This document shows positions 44,724 to 53,112 of a DNA stretch of 64,000 nucleotides, in pieces. The number at the start of each line of letters is the position of its first letter. The first letter of the stretch is position 1. Under the pieces are notes generated by a model. The model was given only the letters and a program-made list of their open reading frames with translations, searched no databases and was not told the DNA's origin. The position numbers were made by a program, and so were the translations under genes. Source of the DNA: Paenibacillus albidus (lineage in GTDB: Bacteria; Bacillota; Bacilli; Paenibacillales; Paenibacillaceae); NCBI RefSeq assembly GCF_014644435.1, contig NZ_BMKR01000009.1:1-64000 (forward strand), written 5' to 3'.

Positions 44724-46718
44724 TTATTTCTGCAACGCACCGCTTGCCGCCGCTTCGCCGCCAAGACGGCCGGAGGTGAAGGAGTAGCCGATGCCTACGC
44801 CATTTCCGACATAGGTATCATTGAACAATACGCCTTCGGATTCGAGTCCCACCGCATACAGACCCTGAATGGGCACGCGTTTCTCGTTCAGCACCTGGAA
44901 CTTGGTATTCACAAGCAACCCGCCGACCGAACCCAAATTGTTAATCTCGGCGATAATGGCATAATAAGGACCGCTTTCACCCATAGGGACTAAATAATCC
45001 TTGGCTTTGCCGAACTCGGTATCGATGCCTGTTCTAGTTGCTTCCTGATATTTCCCGAAAGCATCGGCGAACACGGCGGCATCCATGCCGGCATTGTTCG
45101 CCAGCTCTTCAAGGGTGCTGCCTTTATAGCCATCCCCGTTCTTTACCATAGAATCAAGTACTTTGTCCGCGTTCTTCCAAGGGTTGTCCAGCTTGAACTG
45201 TTCAGCGAACGAAGCATAGAATTCCGGCGGCATTCCCGGCAGACCCGGAGCTTGTATCCCACTCATCCCTTTGGCCTTCAAAGCATCGATTTGCGATTGC
45301 GAAACGATCACCAAATGATAGGCTCCGTTGAACGCGCTGGTATTCGCGGCCGCTACGGCGGTAAGTGTAGCTGCCTCGTCTCTGAATCTGGCTCCGGAAG
45401 AACCGACATTCATCAAGGTGGGCAGATAGGTGAGCATAAGCGGGTAGCTGGCTTCAAAAGGCTGATACTCCGCTTTCAACTTGTCCGTTGCTCTTGCCAG
45501 GGTTTGGTGCAGCATTTGTCCGCCGAAATTATCGGGGACCTTAGCCCCGGCATCCCAGGACATCTTCAGACCTTCGCCAATATTCTGGCCAAGTCCGCCG
45601 TTGACTCCCTCAAAACCAAAAGCTTCTTTGACCATTTCCTTATTGGCGGCATAACCGCCAGTGGCCATGATAATACTTTTGCCGGAGATCTCCAGAGTAG
45701 TGCCGTCAGCTTTTTCGGCAACCACACCGGTAACCGCTCCGCTTGAGTCTGTCATCAGCTTTTTAGCGGTAGTTTCTGTAATGACCTGTCCCCCGCCTTT
45801 CTCCACCGATTCAGCCAGCATCGCCTTTAGTGCCGTTTGGCGGGTGTCATAGGCCGGAAGCATGTGCAGTTGTTCTCCGGCGAAGTTAATGAAGGTGGTT
45901 TTGTAGCCTTTTTGATTCAGCCAATCATAAGTAGCTCCCGACTTTGTCACGTACTGGCGGATCGCCGCTGCGTCCACTCTCCAGTGATTATTCACAATCC
46001 AGTCGGAAATCTCTTTCTCCACATTGACTTTGAGTCCACTGCTGACGGCGGCGGATGAATTATAGAACTTGCCCGCCCAGGACAAATTGCTCGCCCCGCC
46101 AATTGTGGCCGTTTTCTCGATAATAATAACCTTCGCCCCTTTGTCCGCTGCCGAAACGGCCGACGAGACACCGGATGCCCCCGCACCCACGACTATAACA
46201 TCGGCGGACAGCTGCTCTGTTTTACCTTCACCGGCTTTGGCAACCTCCCTTGATTTGAAACCCGCGACATCGCCACCCGATTGCTTGACAGCATCCTCAA
46301 CGGCGCTCAGGATAGCTGCGCTCGATTCCGAGGCACCGCTGACGGCATCAATGGCCAGGGTCTGTCCGGCAATGATTTGCTCTTTGATAGTTTGAATAGC
46401 CGCATCACCGATGCCTGCGGTTTCCGTCTGGCTGACAACCTGGATATCGGTGATTTTTTGCTTTTCATCCAGTGTGACTTCTACCTGGATTGTGCCGTCT
46501 TTGCCTTCGGCTTCCGCCTGATAGGTTCCCGCTTTAAAAGAAGCCGGTACCCCGCTCGAATCCGTTGCCGCTTGCTGCGTAGCTTCCGGCGGCGCAGATG
46601 GCTGCTCTGATGCGGCCGGTCCGGCCGAATCCTTGCCGCTGCATCCGCTGAGGAGTGAGAGAACCATGATCAGACACACCGCTAATATGGATATTTTATT
46701 CTGTGTTTGCTTGCGCAT
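44724..46718 (-). CDS. Surface FAD/FMN flavoprotein reductase (UrdA/fumarate reductase-like)
   Basis: The 664-residue lipoprotein starts with a signal ending LSLLSGC (Cys26) and a Pro/Ala/Gln-rich linker. An FMN-binding domain at about 60-145 carries DAVSGASESSAA, matching the ApbE flavinylation motif. A FAD domain of the fumarate-reductase flavoprotein type starts near 170 (ADVIVVGAGASGVSSAV) and has MATGGYAANKEM and, near the end, LYAVGLESEG and VGNGVGIGYSF. The plan is that of urocanate reductase and related extracellular reductases. It should accept electrons through covalent FMN and reduce a soluble acceptor outside the membrane. The MerR gene upstream and its promoter suggest inducible expression. 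Confidence 0.88.
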   Translation of the reverse strand: MRKQTQNKISILAVCLIMVLSLLSGCSGKDSAGPAASEQPSAPPEATQQAATDSSGVPASFKAGTYQAEAEGKDGTIQVEVTLDEKQKITDIQVVSQTETAGIGDAAIQTIKEQIIAGQTLAIDAVSGASESSAAILSAVEDAVKQSGGDVAGFKSREVAKAGEGKTEQLSADVIVVGAGASGVSSAVSAADKGAKVIIIEKTATIGGASNLSWAGKFYNSSAAVSSGLKVNVEKEISDWIVNNHWRVDAAAIRQYVTKSGATYDWLNQKGYKTTFINFAGEQLHMLPAYDTRQTALKAMLAESVEKGGGQVITETTAKKLMTDSSGAVTGVVAEKADGTTLEISGKSIIMATGGYAANKEMVKEAFGFEGVNGGLGQNIGEGLKMSWDAGAKVPDNFGGQMLHQTLARATDKLKAEYQPFEASYPLMLTYLPTLMNVGSSGARFRDEAATLTAVAAANTSAFNGAYHLVIVSQSQIDALKAKGMSGIQAPGLPGMPPEFYASFAEQFKLDNPWKNADKVLDSMVKNGDGYKGSTLEELANNAGMDAAVFADAFGKYQEATRTGIDTEFGKAKDYLVPMGESGPYYAIIAEINNLGSVGGLLVNTKFQVLNEKRVPIQGLYAVGLESEGVLFNDTYVGNGVGIGYSFTSGRLGGEAAASGALQK

Positions 46719-46753
46719 TGCTTTTCCCCCTGTTGTTTAGTCGATACGAACAG

Positions 46754-46784
46754 AGTGTAAACCTTGGTGCCGCACCAAGGTCAA
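46754..46784 (-). promoter_or_regulatory. MerR-controlled promoter of the flavoprotein gene
   Basis: On the minus strand TTGACC (46779-46784) and TACACT (46754-46759) are 19 bp apart. The spacer is nearly filled by a perfect dyad, ACCTTGGTGC and GCACCAAGGT around one base (46761-46781). This is a textbook MerR operator-promoter, 36 bp before the flavoprotein start and just after the MerR gene. Confidence 0.85.
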
Positions 46785-46831
46785 TGAATTATATGTGAAT
46801 TATTTCTCAAGGCCCTCAGGAGAGCCCGCCT

Positions 46832-47647
46832 TTATCTTGGTTCAGCCGGGATGTTAATCTCCAGAAACGTTTGGTTCTCCCCATTCATCCTCTCCGTGAA
46901 AAGTATCTTGCCGTGGATATCGCCGACGATGGCGTAATCCTGTTGCTCCGCGTAATCCAGCATAAATTGAAAAGACTCTCTTTCGATATCCTCTTCATAG
47001 CTGCTGGCAATGACCGAGGATATACAGGTCGATGGCTGAAGGTATTCCATGCAGTCGTTAATGCAAACCCCAAGCTTTTGCTGATCCTCTTCAAGCAAGG
47101 CCAGTCCCCAGCTGTAATCAAGCCCTGCACATCCAAAGATATCCCTCGTATTCTCTATTCGGAACGAGTAGAACGTAAACGGCAGCAGCTCCATCCAGAC
47201 CCCGGCCGTTTTTTTCAAACTATCCTTTTGCAGTAAATGATTTTTGTGTGTCTGCTGGATCCGGTACACCCCCGGCATCTGCCTGATTCGGCATTGGTAA
47301 TACGATTCGCCGATCTCGGCCAGCTCTGTATGGATTTCATTCATCTTATTCAACAGTAAGGTGCTGCGTTTAATTTCCGCTTCCAGCTGCATCCGTGCGG
47401 CGGCGATGGACTCCACTACCCGTTCGGCCGGCGCGCCGTTGATCAGACCCGCAACGTCCTGAAGCGGAATTTGCATACTCCGGTACCATCTGCTCGACAG
47501 CAAATTTCTGGCGTCCAAATCATTAAAATAACGGTACTTATTATGATCGTCCTTCCTCGGCCGCACAATATCATGTTTTTCATATAACCGCAATGTATCT
47601 GCCGTCACACCCACAAGCGCTGCAAATTCGCCGATCGTATATTTCAT
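46832..47647 (-). CDS. MerR-family regulator of the flavoprotein gene
   Basis: The 271-residue protein has an N-terminal MerR helix-turn-helix (YTIGEFAALVGVTADTLRLY, then HNKYRYFNDLDARNL) and a coiled helix to about 125. The C-terminal domain of about 140 residues has several Cys (FGCAGLDYSW, VCINDC, STCISS) and resembles a GyrI-like sensing domain. The ATG follows GGGGGG; an upstream start adds eight residues without support. It is in line with the flavoprotein gene, and the 19-bp-spacer promoter between them is its likely target. The inducer is unknown. Confidence 0.86.
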   Translation of the reverse strand: MKYTIGEFAALVGVTADTLRLYEKHDIVRPRKDDHNKYRYFNDLDARNLLSSRWYRSMQIPLQDVAGLINGAPAERVVESIAAARMQLEAEIKRSTLLLNKMNEIHTELAEIGESYYQCRIRQMPGVYRIQQTHKNHLLQKDSLKKTAGVWMELLPFTFYSFRIENTRDIFGCAGLDYSWGLALLEEDQQKLGVCINDCMEYLQPSTCISSVIASSYEEDIERESFQFMLDYAEQQDYAIVGDIHGKILFTERMNGENQTFLEINIPAEPR

Positions 47648-47746
47648 GGAAAAGCCCCCCAGCTTCATCATCTATCCTTCTTATGCACAATGATAGAGGG
47701 TTTCCGCGGAAGGCTTTGTGGTGTTTATCACATCTAAGCGGTCTGA

Positions 47747-49822
47747 CTACACTTCCTCATATCCTGGAGGCAGCAACGGAGAAACCTCTCCAAAGTAAGT
47801 GATCGTAAGTACATGCATGGCTCTTGTGCAGGCGATATATAACAAACTTCTATCCATTTCTGTCTTATAGTTCGAAGCATCGGTAAAAGGAATGAGAACC
47901 CGGTCGAATTCCAGGCCTTTGGCCATAGGAGCGGAAGTGACAATGATTCCTTCATGAAACTTATCGCTGCTATAATCAAGCAAAAAGAAGTCCTTATATC
48001 CCCCGCAAAGCTCGTGATACATCCTTTCCGCCTGATCTTGCGTCTTACAGACAATCCCTAAAGTCCGGTGCTCTGATTCCAGAAATCCCCTGATTAATGC
48101 GTTGATTTGATTAAGTTCGCTATCCGCTTCTTCAGCTCTAAAGATTTTGGGGGACGGACCGCTCCGTTCAAGCGGAATCAGCTTGCTGTTGCGATTTATT
48201 TTCTGGGCAAAATCGATAATTTCCATTGTCGAACGGTAACTCCGCAGTAATTCAACGGTGTGCGCGCTCGGGAATACTTTTCGGATCACCTGAAGGGACG
48301 ATGAGGAGTACGGATTAACGGATTGGTTGCTGTCCCCGAGAATCGTCTTTTTGCACTTGAACAGGCGGGATAAAACTGCATACTGAATAGGGGTATAGTC
48401 CTGCATTTCATCCACCAATAGATGTTTCACAGCCTCATAACTTTTTGAGCCTTCGAGACGAATTTTTAAGTATACCATTGGAAAAACATCGGCAAACTCC
48501 AGGGTTTTCGTTTTTTTCAATTTAAACCATTCGGGTTTCCCGATATAATTGTAGAAATCCGTGTATAACAACAGCAGGTTTTGAGTTTTGAACATTTTTT
48601 TGATCAATGTTCTAATTTTAGTTGCAGTCTTGGCCGTTAATTTATCGCCGTGTATATCTTTCGTATTCCCCGTGATCTTCAAGGCTGTTTTCTCCAGCCT
48701 GAGTTTAATGGGGAGGTTGCCGGAAACCCGATAGGCGTTCCAGATCTCTGCTTGGTCTATTTTTACCTCATCGAGGACGATATCGACTGGCTGGAAATAG
48801 TTCTCCTGTATATATTCTATAAAATGATCCAATTCATATATAAAATCTACACTGGCTTTATATTCAATCCGTTCAATCAGACAGACATCTGTGGATGTCC
48901 CGAGCTCCGAGACCTGCTGATAAAAGGTTTGGCCATGGCATAGGCCAGCAAGTTCGCCGGCAGCAATGTCGTCGAAGCTGATTTCCGCTATATTTTCTTC
49001 CCCCAGTTCGGGCAAGACATTCGATATATAATCGGAAAACACTTTGTTCGGAGAGATAATCAGGATATTTTGCGAGGTTAAGGTTTCTTTATATCTGTAC
49101 AATAAAAAAGCGACCCGGTGCAATGCGACGGAGGTTTTACCGGAACCGGCAACACCTTGAATGATCATTTCATGCGAGTGTTCATCCCTGATGATTACGT
49201 TTTGTTCCTTCTGTATGGTGGCTACGATATTCTTCATCTTCTCGTCGGAGGTAAGGCTAAGTTCCTTTTGCAGCACATCATCATTAATATTCATAGAGCT
49301 TTCAATCATATACTCCATGATGCTTTGTTTAATTCGGTACTGTCTTTTTAAACCAATCTCACCTTCAACTACTCCTTGGGGAGACGAATAGCGGGCCTTC
49401 CCTGTCTGATAGTCATAAAACATACTGGCCACAGGAGAACGCCAATCATAAATAACATTCTTTTGACTCCCCTCCATAGTGAAAGGATGCACCCCGATAT
49501 AATAGGTCTCCGCTTCTGTTTGTTCATCCGCCACAAAATCTACTCTGCCGAAATAAGGGGCTGCAATCAGTTTTTGAATTCTGTTTAATTTCAGCACAGC
49601 TTTTTCACCGTGATCAATGGTCAATGAAATCTCCATCCGGTTCGCCGCCCGCTCCACAGGATCGAGCTCCGCCGTATTTGTCCAGACATATCGCTTGGAT
49701 TCAATAATTTCATCCCTCGTTGAACTAATCTTGCTTTCCAGGTTCTGCAAGGACTGATGAAGTTTGGACACAACCTCCTCCAAATAGCGTTTTTCTTCCG
49801 CTTCACTACGATTAACGGTCAC
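47747..49822 (-). CDS. helD: HelD-like RNA polymerase recycling ATPase
   Basis: The 691-residue UvrD-like protein begins with a long antiparallel coiled-coil arm (EEKRYLEEVVSKLHQSLQNL) as in HelD, which enters the RNA polymerase secondary channel. The ATPase shows Walker A GVAGSGKTSVALHR near residue 220, Walker B DEMQDYTPIQYAVL near 465, LGDSNQSVNPYS, and LLRSYRSTMEI. Late motifs are APMAKGLEFDRV and YIACTRAMHVLT. HelD releases stalled polymerase from DNA. Length is a little below the 774 residues of B. subtilis HelD. The start is GTG after AGAGGGA. Confidence 0.86.
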   Translation of the reverse strand: MTVNRSEAEEKRYLEEVVSKLHQSLQNLESKISSTRDEIIESKRYVWTNTAELDPVERAANRMEISLTIDHGEKAVLKLNRIQKLIAAPYFGRVDFVADEQTEAETYYIGVHPFTMEGSQKNVIYDWRSPVASMFYDYQTGKARYSSPQGVVEGEIGLKRQYRIKQSIMEYMIESSMNINDDVLQKELSLTSDEKMKNIVATIQKEQNVIIRDEHSHEMIIQGVAGSGKTSVALHRVAFLLYRYKETLTSQNILIISPNKVFSDYISNVLPELGEENIAEISFDDIAAGELAGLCHGQTFYQQVSELGTSTDVCLIERIEYKASVDFIYELDHFIEYIQENYFQPVDIVLDEVKIDQAEIWNAYRVSGNLPIKLRLEKTALKITGNTKDIHGDKLTAKTATKIRTLIKKMFKTQNLLLLYTDFYNYIGKPEWFKLKKTKTLEFADVFPMVYLKIRLEGSKSYEAVKHLLVDEMQDYTPIQYAVLSRLFKCKKTILGDSNQSVNPYSSSSLQVIRKVFPSAHTVELLRSYRSTMEIIDFAQKINRNSKLIPLERSGPSPKIFRAEEADSELNQINALIRGFLESEHRTLGIVCKTQDQAERMYHELCGGYKDFFLLDYSSDKFHEGIIVTSAPMAKGLEFDRVLIPFTDASNYKTEMDRSLLYIACTRAMHVLTITYFGEVSPLLPPGYEEV

Positions 49823-49948
49823 TCTATCCCTCTTTTCCCTATCTGTAATACTCTTAAGTATAGAAGGGATCCAAAAAAAATATAGACTTATACTTTCATT
49901 TGATTTATTATGTAATTATCGTGGGTCCAAAAATACCGTTACATAGTT

Positions 49949-49998
49949 AAAGAACGTCCCCTCCATTGTTCAACCTTGGAGACAGGACGTTCTTTTTT
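49949..49998. terminator. Terminator between helD and the TipAS-type gene
   Basis: AAAGAACGTCC (49949-49959) pairs perfectly with GGACGTTCTTT (49985-49995), and more Ts follow on the plus strand. Both neighbours read on the minus strand, so for them the T-run is weaker. Confidence 0.65.
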
Positions 49999-50015
49999 AG
50001 ATTAACAAACTGCAG

Positions 50016-50765
50016 TTAAGTTTCTAATGCATACGCCTCTGCCGCAGCAGATAAATAATAGGCCAAACCGGTCTGCTGGCCCTCAAGCATTTGACGATGA
50101 AAATCGTCTCCAAGGAAAAAGCGGTTCTGCGCGGCGAACTCCGCAGCCGATATCGAATGTCCCTGTTTGTTCAGGAATACAAGGTGGCTGCGCAATAAAC
50201 CGGTAACTTTCCCGTCATTATGCTTTACACCCGCCTGTAAAGCGGTGGCCATAGCCCTCATGAACGATGCCGCCTCTGCCGCCATATCATTCATATTCTG
50301 AAGATCCAGTTGCGCTGAATCCAGCAGATCGAACTGATACGTTTCTTTCAGATATTCGTTTTGCTCTTGCAGCGCCTCTTGCCACGCTTCCTCGCTTTCC
50401 AGTCCTTTGAACAGCTCCTGATCGTCCATGGTTTCCCCTTTCTCCGCACAGTCTATCGATTTACGCAAGGTTTCCAGAATCGTCTCCAGCCTTTGCTTGC
50501 GGAGCAGAATTAATTCCTGCTGCTGTGCCAGAATGGATGAACGCTCCGGCTCCTCTTCAAGCAGCTGCTTAATCTGCTCGAGCGTGAAGTCCAATTCCCT
50601 GTACAGCAGAATCTGCTGCAAGCGTTCCAGCTCCTTTGTACCGTACAGCCGGTAACCGGCCTCACTGACTTCACTTGGCGGCAGCAAGCCGATTTTGTGG
50701 TAGTGGTGCAGTGTTTTGACGGTTACTTTAGCTAAGGATGCTACCTCTTTTACTGTATATAACAT
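50016..50765 (-). CDS. MerR-family regulator with TipAS domain
   Basis: The 249-residue protein has an N-terminal MerR domain (YTVKEVASLAKVTVKTLHHY, SEAGYRLYGTKEL) and a long coiled linker to about 110. A C-terminal TipAS domain follows (EEAWQEALQEQNEYLKE, AAEFAAQNRFFLGDDF), an antibiotic-binding globin-like fold known from TipA and Mta. The ATG at 50765 follows AAAGGAGAG; the longer open frame upstream overlaps the sigma factor gene and is not used. A 19-bp-spacer promoter lies directly before it, so it probably induces itself when bound by drug. Confidence 0.9.
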   Translation of the reverse strand: MLYTVKEVASLAKVTVKTLHHYHKIGLLPPSEVSEAGYRLYGTKELERLQQILLYRELDFTLEQIKQLLEEEPERSSILAQQQELILLRKQRLETILETLRKSIDCAEKGETMDDQELFKGLESEEAWQEALQEQNEYLKETYQFDLLDSAQLDLQNMNDMAAEAASFMRAMATALQAGVKHNDGKVTGLLRSHLVFLNKQGHSISAAEFAAQNRFFLGDDFHRQMLEGQQTGLAYYLSAAAEAYALET

Positions 50766-50788
50766 TGCGCTCTCTCCTTTCTTAGCCA

Positions 50789-50819
50789 AGTGTAGAGGCT
50801 CCCCTTGGAGGAGAGTCAA
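50789..50819 (-). promoter_or_regulatory. MerR-type promoter of the TipAS-type gene
   Basis: On the minus strand TTGACT (50814-50819) and TACACT (50789-50794) are separated by 19 bp. The spacer carries an imperfect CTCC...GGAG dyad, as in TipA/Mta operators. It ends 5 bp from the sigma gene stop and lies just before the regulator start. Confidence 0.78.
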
Positions 50820-50823
50820 TACC

Positions 50824-51684
50824 CTAAAAAAGTCTGAGCTTATCCGGGTTGCGGACAAGATAGATGTTGCGGAGGGTATCGCCTTCGGTTTGAACCAGTG
50901 CAACAACTTCGATTCCGGCATCAGAACGAACCACTAAACCTTTTTGTCCATTGATATTCAGGATATCGAACAACATCGCTTTATCCTCCCGAAGCCCTTG
51001 TTGCATAATCCCGAGAAGAAAGCGGGAAACAAGCTCCCTTGACGCAACAGGATGGACGGCAGCGAACGCTTTTCCGCCTCCATCGGAGATCAGCAGCACA
51101 TCTTTGGCCAGCAGCTCGACAACGGAATCTACCTTATTTTGTCTAAGGGCTTCCATGAATTGACGCACCCACTCTTCGCTGGCAGTTTGCAGTTGGACAG
51201 GCTGATCTTCCTCCAGGCCCATCTTCCCTTTAGCCCGGCTGAACAACTTGCGGCAATTCACCTCGCTTTTGCGGGTGATTCCGGCAATGTCGGCATATTC
51301 GAAACCTATTGCCTCACGGAGCACAAACACCGCTCTTTCGAGGGGGGACAACCTTTCCAGCAGCACCAGCATGCCGTAATACAATGACTCTTCACGTACA
51401 AGGGAGTCAAAAGGCGTATCCTGAGCCGTCGGGACCGGCTCCGGCAGCCATTCGCCAAAGTATAACTCCCGCTGTTTGCGGGCCGACTGGTGCAGGTCCC
51501 GATACCGGTTGACCACCATTTTGCACAAGTAGGCCTTTGGCACCTCGGACAACCCGTGCGGCTTGACGTCGCACACCTTCAGGAATACATCCTGTACAAT
51601 GTCCTCTGCATCCGCAGCCGATCCGGTTAACTGGTAAGCGATGGTAAACAGTAATTTTTTATACTGAATAAACAACTCCTGCAT
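50824..51684 (-). CDS. ECF41-group sigma factor (SigJ-like)
   Basis: The 286-residue protein has sigma region 2 (LFTIAYQLTGSAADAEDIVQ, VFLKV) and region 4 (LSPLERAVFVLREAIGFEYA, DIAGITRKSEVNCRKLFSRA), followed by a C-terminal SnoaL-like domain of about 110 residues. The linker WLPEP (in FGEWLPEPVP) and the DGGGK motif in the tail domain are the two marks of the ECF41 group, in which the tail regulates activity without an anti-sigma factor. The ATG at 51684 is preferred over a GTG one codon upstream. It lies 35 bp after the oxidoreductase gene and probably transcribes both. Confidence 0.92.
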   Translation of the reverse strand: MQELFIQYKKLLFTIAYQLTGSAADAEDIVQDVFLKVCDVKPHGLSEVPKAYLCKMVVNRYRDLHQSARKQRELYFGEWLPEPVPTAQDTPFDSLVREESLYYGMLVLLERLSPLERAVFVLREAIGFEYADIAGITRKSEVNCRKLFSRAKGKMGLEEDQPVQLQTASEEWVRQFMEALRQNKVDSVVELLAKDVLLISDGGGKAFAAVHPVASRELVSRFLLGIMQQGLREDKAMLFDILNINGQKGLVVRSDAGIEVVALVQTEGDTLRNIYLVRNPDKLRLF

Positions 51685-51719
51685 CACGGCACTCCCATCT
51701 TTGCTAATCCCAGATTTCG

Positions 51720-52907
51720 TTATTTGATTATTAAACTGGCCATTTCCCAGCTGTATTGTCTGATCCTCCAGCCGAGTTTGCCCGTCATTATAATATCAAG
51801 CCCCCATTTATGCGTCCAGACCATCCCCTGTTTTGGACCCAGTCCAAAGCAAAAAAAGTCAATATACCCTTTATGCTCCGGTGCGCGGCGGCCTTGAAAA
51901 TCTGCCCATAGGATTTTGCCCAATCTTGCCGCCTGGGCGATGGCTTCCTTGCAGGTTTTGCCGTCCACCCGGCCGCTGGACGGATCCACAATCCGGGCAC
52001 AGTCCCCAATGCTGTATACCCCTTGCATCCCTTGAACCCGGTAGCAGGCATCCGTAATTACATAACCTTGCGGATCGACCGGCAGGCCGATGTCATGCAG
52101 CCGTGGATTGGGCAGCAGACCAAGCGTCCAGATGCATAAGCCTGCAGGCCGTTTCTCCCCGCTGGAGAGAGTGAGAGTCCCCGACTTCTCCTGTACGACA
52201 CGGCTTCCATGCACGACCTTTACTCCTTTGTCCTCTAGAGAACTTTCAAGCTTCTCCCCCACTTTGGACGGCCCATCCGGGAACAGCCTGTGATTCGAGT
52301 TGTACAACATAATCCGGACTGTTTGCGGATCCAGCCCAAACTGCCGGGCATCTTCACGAACATAATGGGCCAGTTCCGCAGCAGTTTCTATGCCGCTGAT
52401 TCCGGCTCCGGCAATGGCAATGGTCATGAGCCGATCCCGCTCCTCCGCACCTGTCTCCAGAACGGCCAGCTTCAGATTCCTCTGCCAGGCCTCCCGTATG
52501 GCCATTGCCCCCTCCGGTGTTGCCAGTGGCATCCCCCCCTGATTCGCTTCGGGTTGTCTGACCACACTGCCTGCCGCTACAACTAGCCGGTCATAACTCA
52601 ACACACCCTTTTTCCCCGTGGAATCCAGATACAGCAATTGCTTTGTTCCGGCTTCAATTTGGGTTGCATTGGCCTGGAGCAGCTCCACGCCTTCGGGATA
52701 CAGTTGGGTCAGAGGGATCATGATATTCTCGCCCGTTGCTGCTGGCCTGAACAGTAATACTTTGCGCAAGTGATACGTGTTTCTGTCCACCAACACGATC
52801 CGGGGAGGCGGCCCCTCCGCTTCTGCCTTAAACGTGCTGAGAATCTCCTTTACCGCATGAATACCTGCATAACCGGCACCCAAGACCACATAAGTCATTG
52901 CTTTCAT
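51720..52907 (-). CDS. NDH-2-like NAD(P)/FAD oxidoreductase
   Basis: The 395-residue flavoprotein starts with the FAD dinucleotide motif YVVLGAGYAGIHAVKEIL, has a second nucleotide motif IAIAGAGISGIETAAELA near residue 165, and YSIGDCARIVDPSSGR near 295 closing the FAD site. The plan matches type II NADH dehydrogenases and related quinone reductases. A C-terminal IDFFCFGLGPKQGM segment is also family-like; no clear membrane helix is seen. The ATG follows AAGGAG. It is the first gene of an operon with the ECF41 sigma factor; oxidoreductases are usual ECF41 partners. Its quinone or other acceptor is not known. Confidence 0.88.
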   Translation of the reverse strand: MKAMTYVVLGAGYAGIHAVKEILSTFKAEAEGPPPRIVLVDRNTYHLRKVLLFRPAATGENIMIPLTQLYPEGVELLQANATQIEAGTKQLLYLDSTGKKGVLSYDRLVVAAGSVVRQPEANQGGMPLATPEGAMAIREAWQRNLKLAVLETGAEERDRLMTIAIAGAGISGIETAAELAHYVREDARQFGLDPQTVRIMLYNSNHRLFPDGPSKVGEKLESSLEDKGVKVVHGSRVVQEKSGTLTLSSGEKRPAGLCIWTLGLLPNPRLHDIGLPVDPQGYVITDACYRVQGMQGVYSIGDCARIVDPSSGRVDGKTCKEAIAQAARLGKILWADFQGRRAPEHKGYIDFFCFGLGPKQGMVWTHKWGLDIIMTGKLGWRIRQYSWEMASLIIK

Positions 52908-52937
52908 CTTCTTCACTCCTTGGTCGTTTGCACATAA

Positions 52938-52963
52938 AACGATTAACCGGCTTTTTTGTGACA
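52938..52963 (-). promoter_or_regulatory. Candidate ECF41-dependent promoter
   Basis: TGTCACA (minus strand, 52957-52963) followed after 15 bp by CGTT (52938-52941) closely matches the ECF41 promoter as I recall it, TGTCACA and CGTC. It lies about 30 bp upstream of the oxidoreductase start and would make the operon self-activating. Confidence 0.65.
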
Positions 52964-53032
52964 GGTAAACGTCCGGAGGGATAAGAAATAATTCATTATT
53001 GTCCTCAGAATCGGTAGAATCATTTAACGCAA

Positions 53033-53068
53033 AGCAGCGGCGCTCCAATTAACGGGAGCGCCGCTGCT
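53033..53068 (-). terminator. Terminator of the GH52 gene
   Basis: AGCAGCGGCGCTCC (53033-53046) is the exact reverse complement of 53055-53068. It is a very GC-rich stem 45 bp beyond the GH52 stop. Confidence 0.75.
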
Positions 53069-53112
53069 AATGCAGAACTATTCTGATTTCCAAGATAAAG
53101 CTTAAGGATCGC

